Shown here: in pieces, positions 63,867 through 64,000 of the stretch
How the letters are laid out: each line of letters starts with the position of its first letter
Position numbering within the stretch: the stretch's first letter is position 1
From: Risungbinella massiliensis
GTDB lineage: Bacteria > Bacillota > Bacilli > Thermoactinomycetales > Thermoactinomycetaceae
DNA length: 64,000 nucleotides
Assembly (NCBI RefSeq): GCF_000942395.1
Contig: NZ_LN812102.1
Location: 217,358-281,357, forward strand
Direction of reading: 5' to 3'
Notes under the pieces: generated by a model
What the model was told of the DNA's origin: nothing
The model's input: the letters and a program-made list of their open reading frames with translations, nothing else
Database searches by the model: none
Program-made: the position numbers and the translations under genes

Positions 63867-64000
63867 TTAATCTAACGATGCTTCAACCTCTTCTAATTCC
63901 TCAGTAGTCTCCATCAGCTCTTCTCCAATGGTTCCCAATAGTTGTACATTATATATTTGATTTAATGGCAACAGAGCAACAGGATCTTTCTCCTTATCTA
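63867..64000 (-). CDS. 3' end of an unidentified gene (cut by window edge)
   Basis: The minus strand is open from the window edge to a TAA at 63867, about 44 codons. The visible end reads VALLPLNQIYNVQLLGTIGE, then a very acidic tail (MEATTEELEEVEASLD-like). Nothing was recognised. Start and most of the gene lie outside the window. Confidence 0.45.
   Translation of the reverse strand, partial: DKEKDPVALLPLNQIYNVQLLGTIGEELMETTEELEEVEASLD

Overview
The window comes from a low-GC Gram-positive bacterium of the order Bacillales. Shine-Dalgarno sites are strong (AAAGGAG/GGAGG), GTG and TTG starts are used, and the gene families are Bacillus-like: an IolW-type dehydrogenase, DUF6376-like lipoprotein, TcyP, YugJ-type alcohol dehydrogenase, AzlCD and two MocR regulators. 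A large XRE-TPR regulator and one GC-rich, actinobacterial-looking gene would suit a Thermoactinomycetaceae-type host, but that placement is inference. No rRNA, tRNA or CRISPR array was seen.

Layout. 1-2.7 kb: a kinase-like gene cut by the edge, an inositol-type dehydrogenase and endonuclease V. 2.7-4.7 kb: an Msr-type ABC-F ribosome-protection gene behind an elaborate antibiotic-sensing leader. The leader has an ErmDL-like peptide, an intrinsic terminator, a second short peptide and a four-segment erm-type translational switch. 4.8-10 kb: an FAD monooxygenase with a TetR operator, its probable TetR, and the convergent kynA-kynU-kynB operon (tryptophan to anthranilate). 10-17 kb: a membrane protein, GNATs, a lipoprotein, an anion permease, a PHP phosphoesterase, a HAD-hydrolase remnant and endonuclease IV. 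17.8-19.2 kb: an IS200/IS605-type element with intact tnpA and internally deleted tnpB. 19.3-33.7 kb: small accessory genes (DinB-like proteins, a P-loop kinase, an orphan XRE-TPR regulator, a DoxX/ArsR/SRPBCC operon with duplicated operator, hydrolases, TetR, O-methyltransferase, peptidase M29) and several genes broken by frameshifts or stops.

33.9-39.5 kb: a tagatose-6-phosphate operon (lacR, lacA, lacB, PTS IIA, class II GatY-type aldolase, lacC) without its PTS IIBC partner or a phospho-beta-galactosidase, divergent from a TcyP-type cystine transporter. 39.8-43.8 kb: a GC-rich foreign-looking gene followed upstream by a tightly coupled three-gene unit: ATP-grasp ligase, GNAT-fold acyltransferase and Rieske oxygenase. 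No known pathway was recognised for this unit, and it looks like a minimal metabolite-assembly cluster. 44-52 kb: a dicarboxylate/amino-acid symporter, a DUF6056-like membrane protein, TrhO, a KtrB/TrkH potassium channel subunit, an iron alcohol dehydrogenase, a GNAT and a hydrolase.

52.6-60.6 kb: a Tn3-transposase remnant, then an amino-acid-efflux neighbourhood with two MocR regulators, each divergent from genes that include a LysE-family exporter, together with PaiB, a free-standing B3/B4 editing-type domain and AzlCD. 60.6-64 kb: an IS-end-like hairpin that supplies the 3' end of a DUF817 gene, a DUF2975/XRE pair, a short-chain dehydrogenase and the 3' end of an unknown gene. The strongest candidates for new biology are the double attenuator of the ABC-F gene and the ATP-grasp/acyltransferase/Rieske unit.
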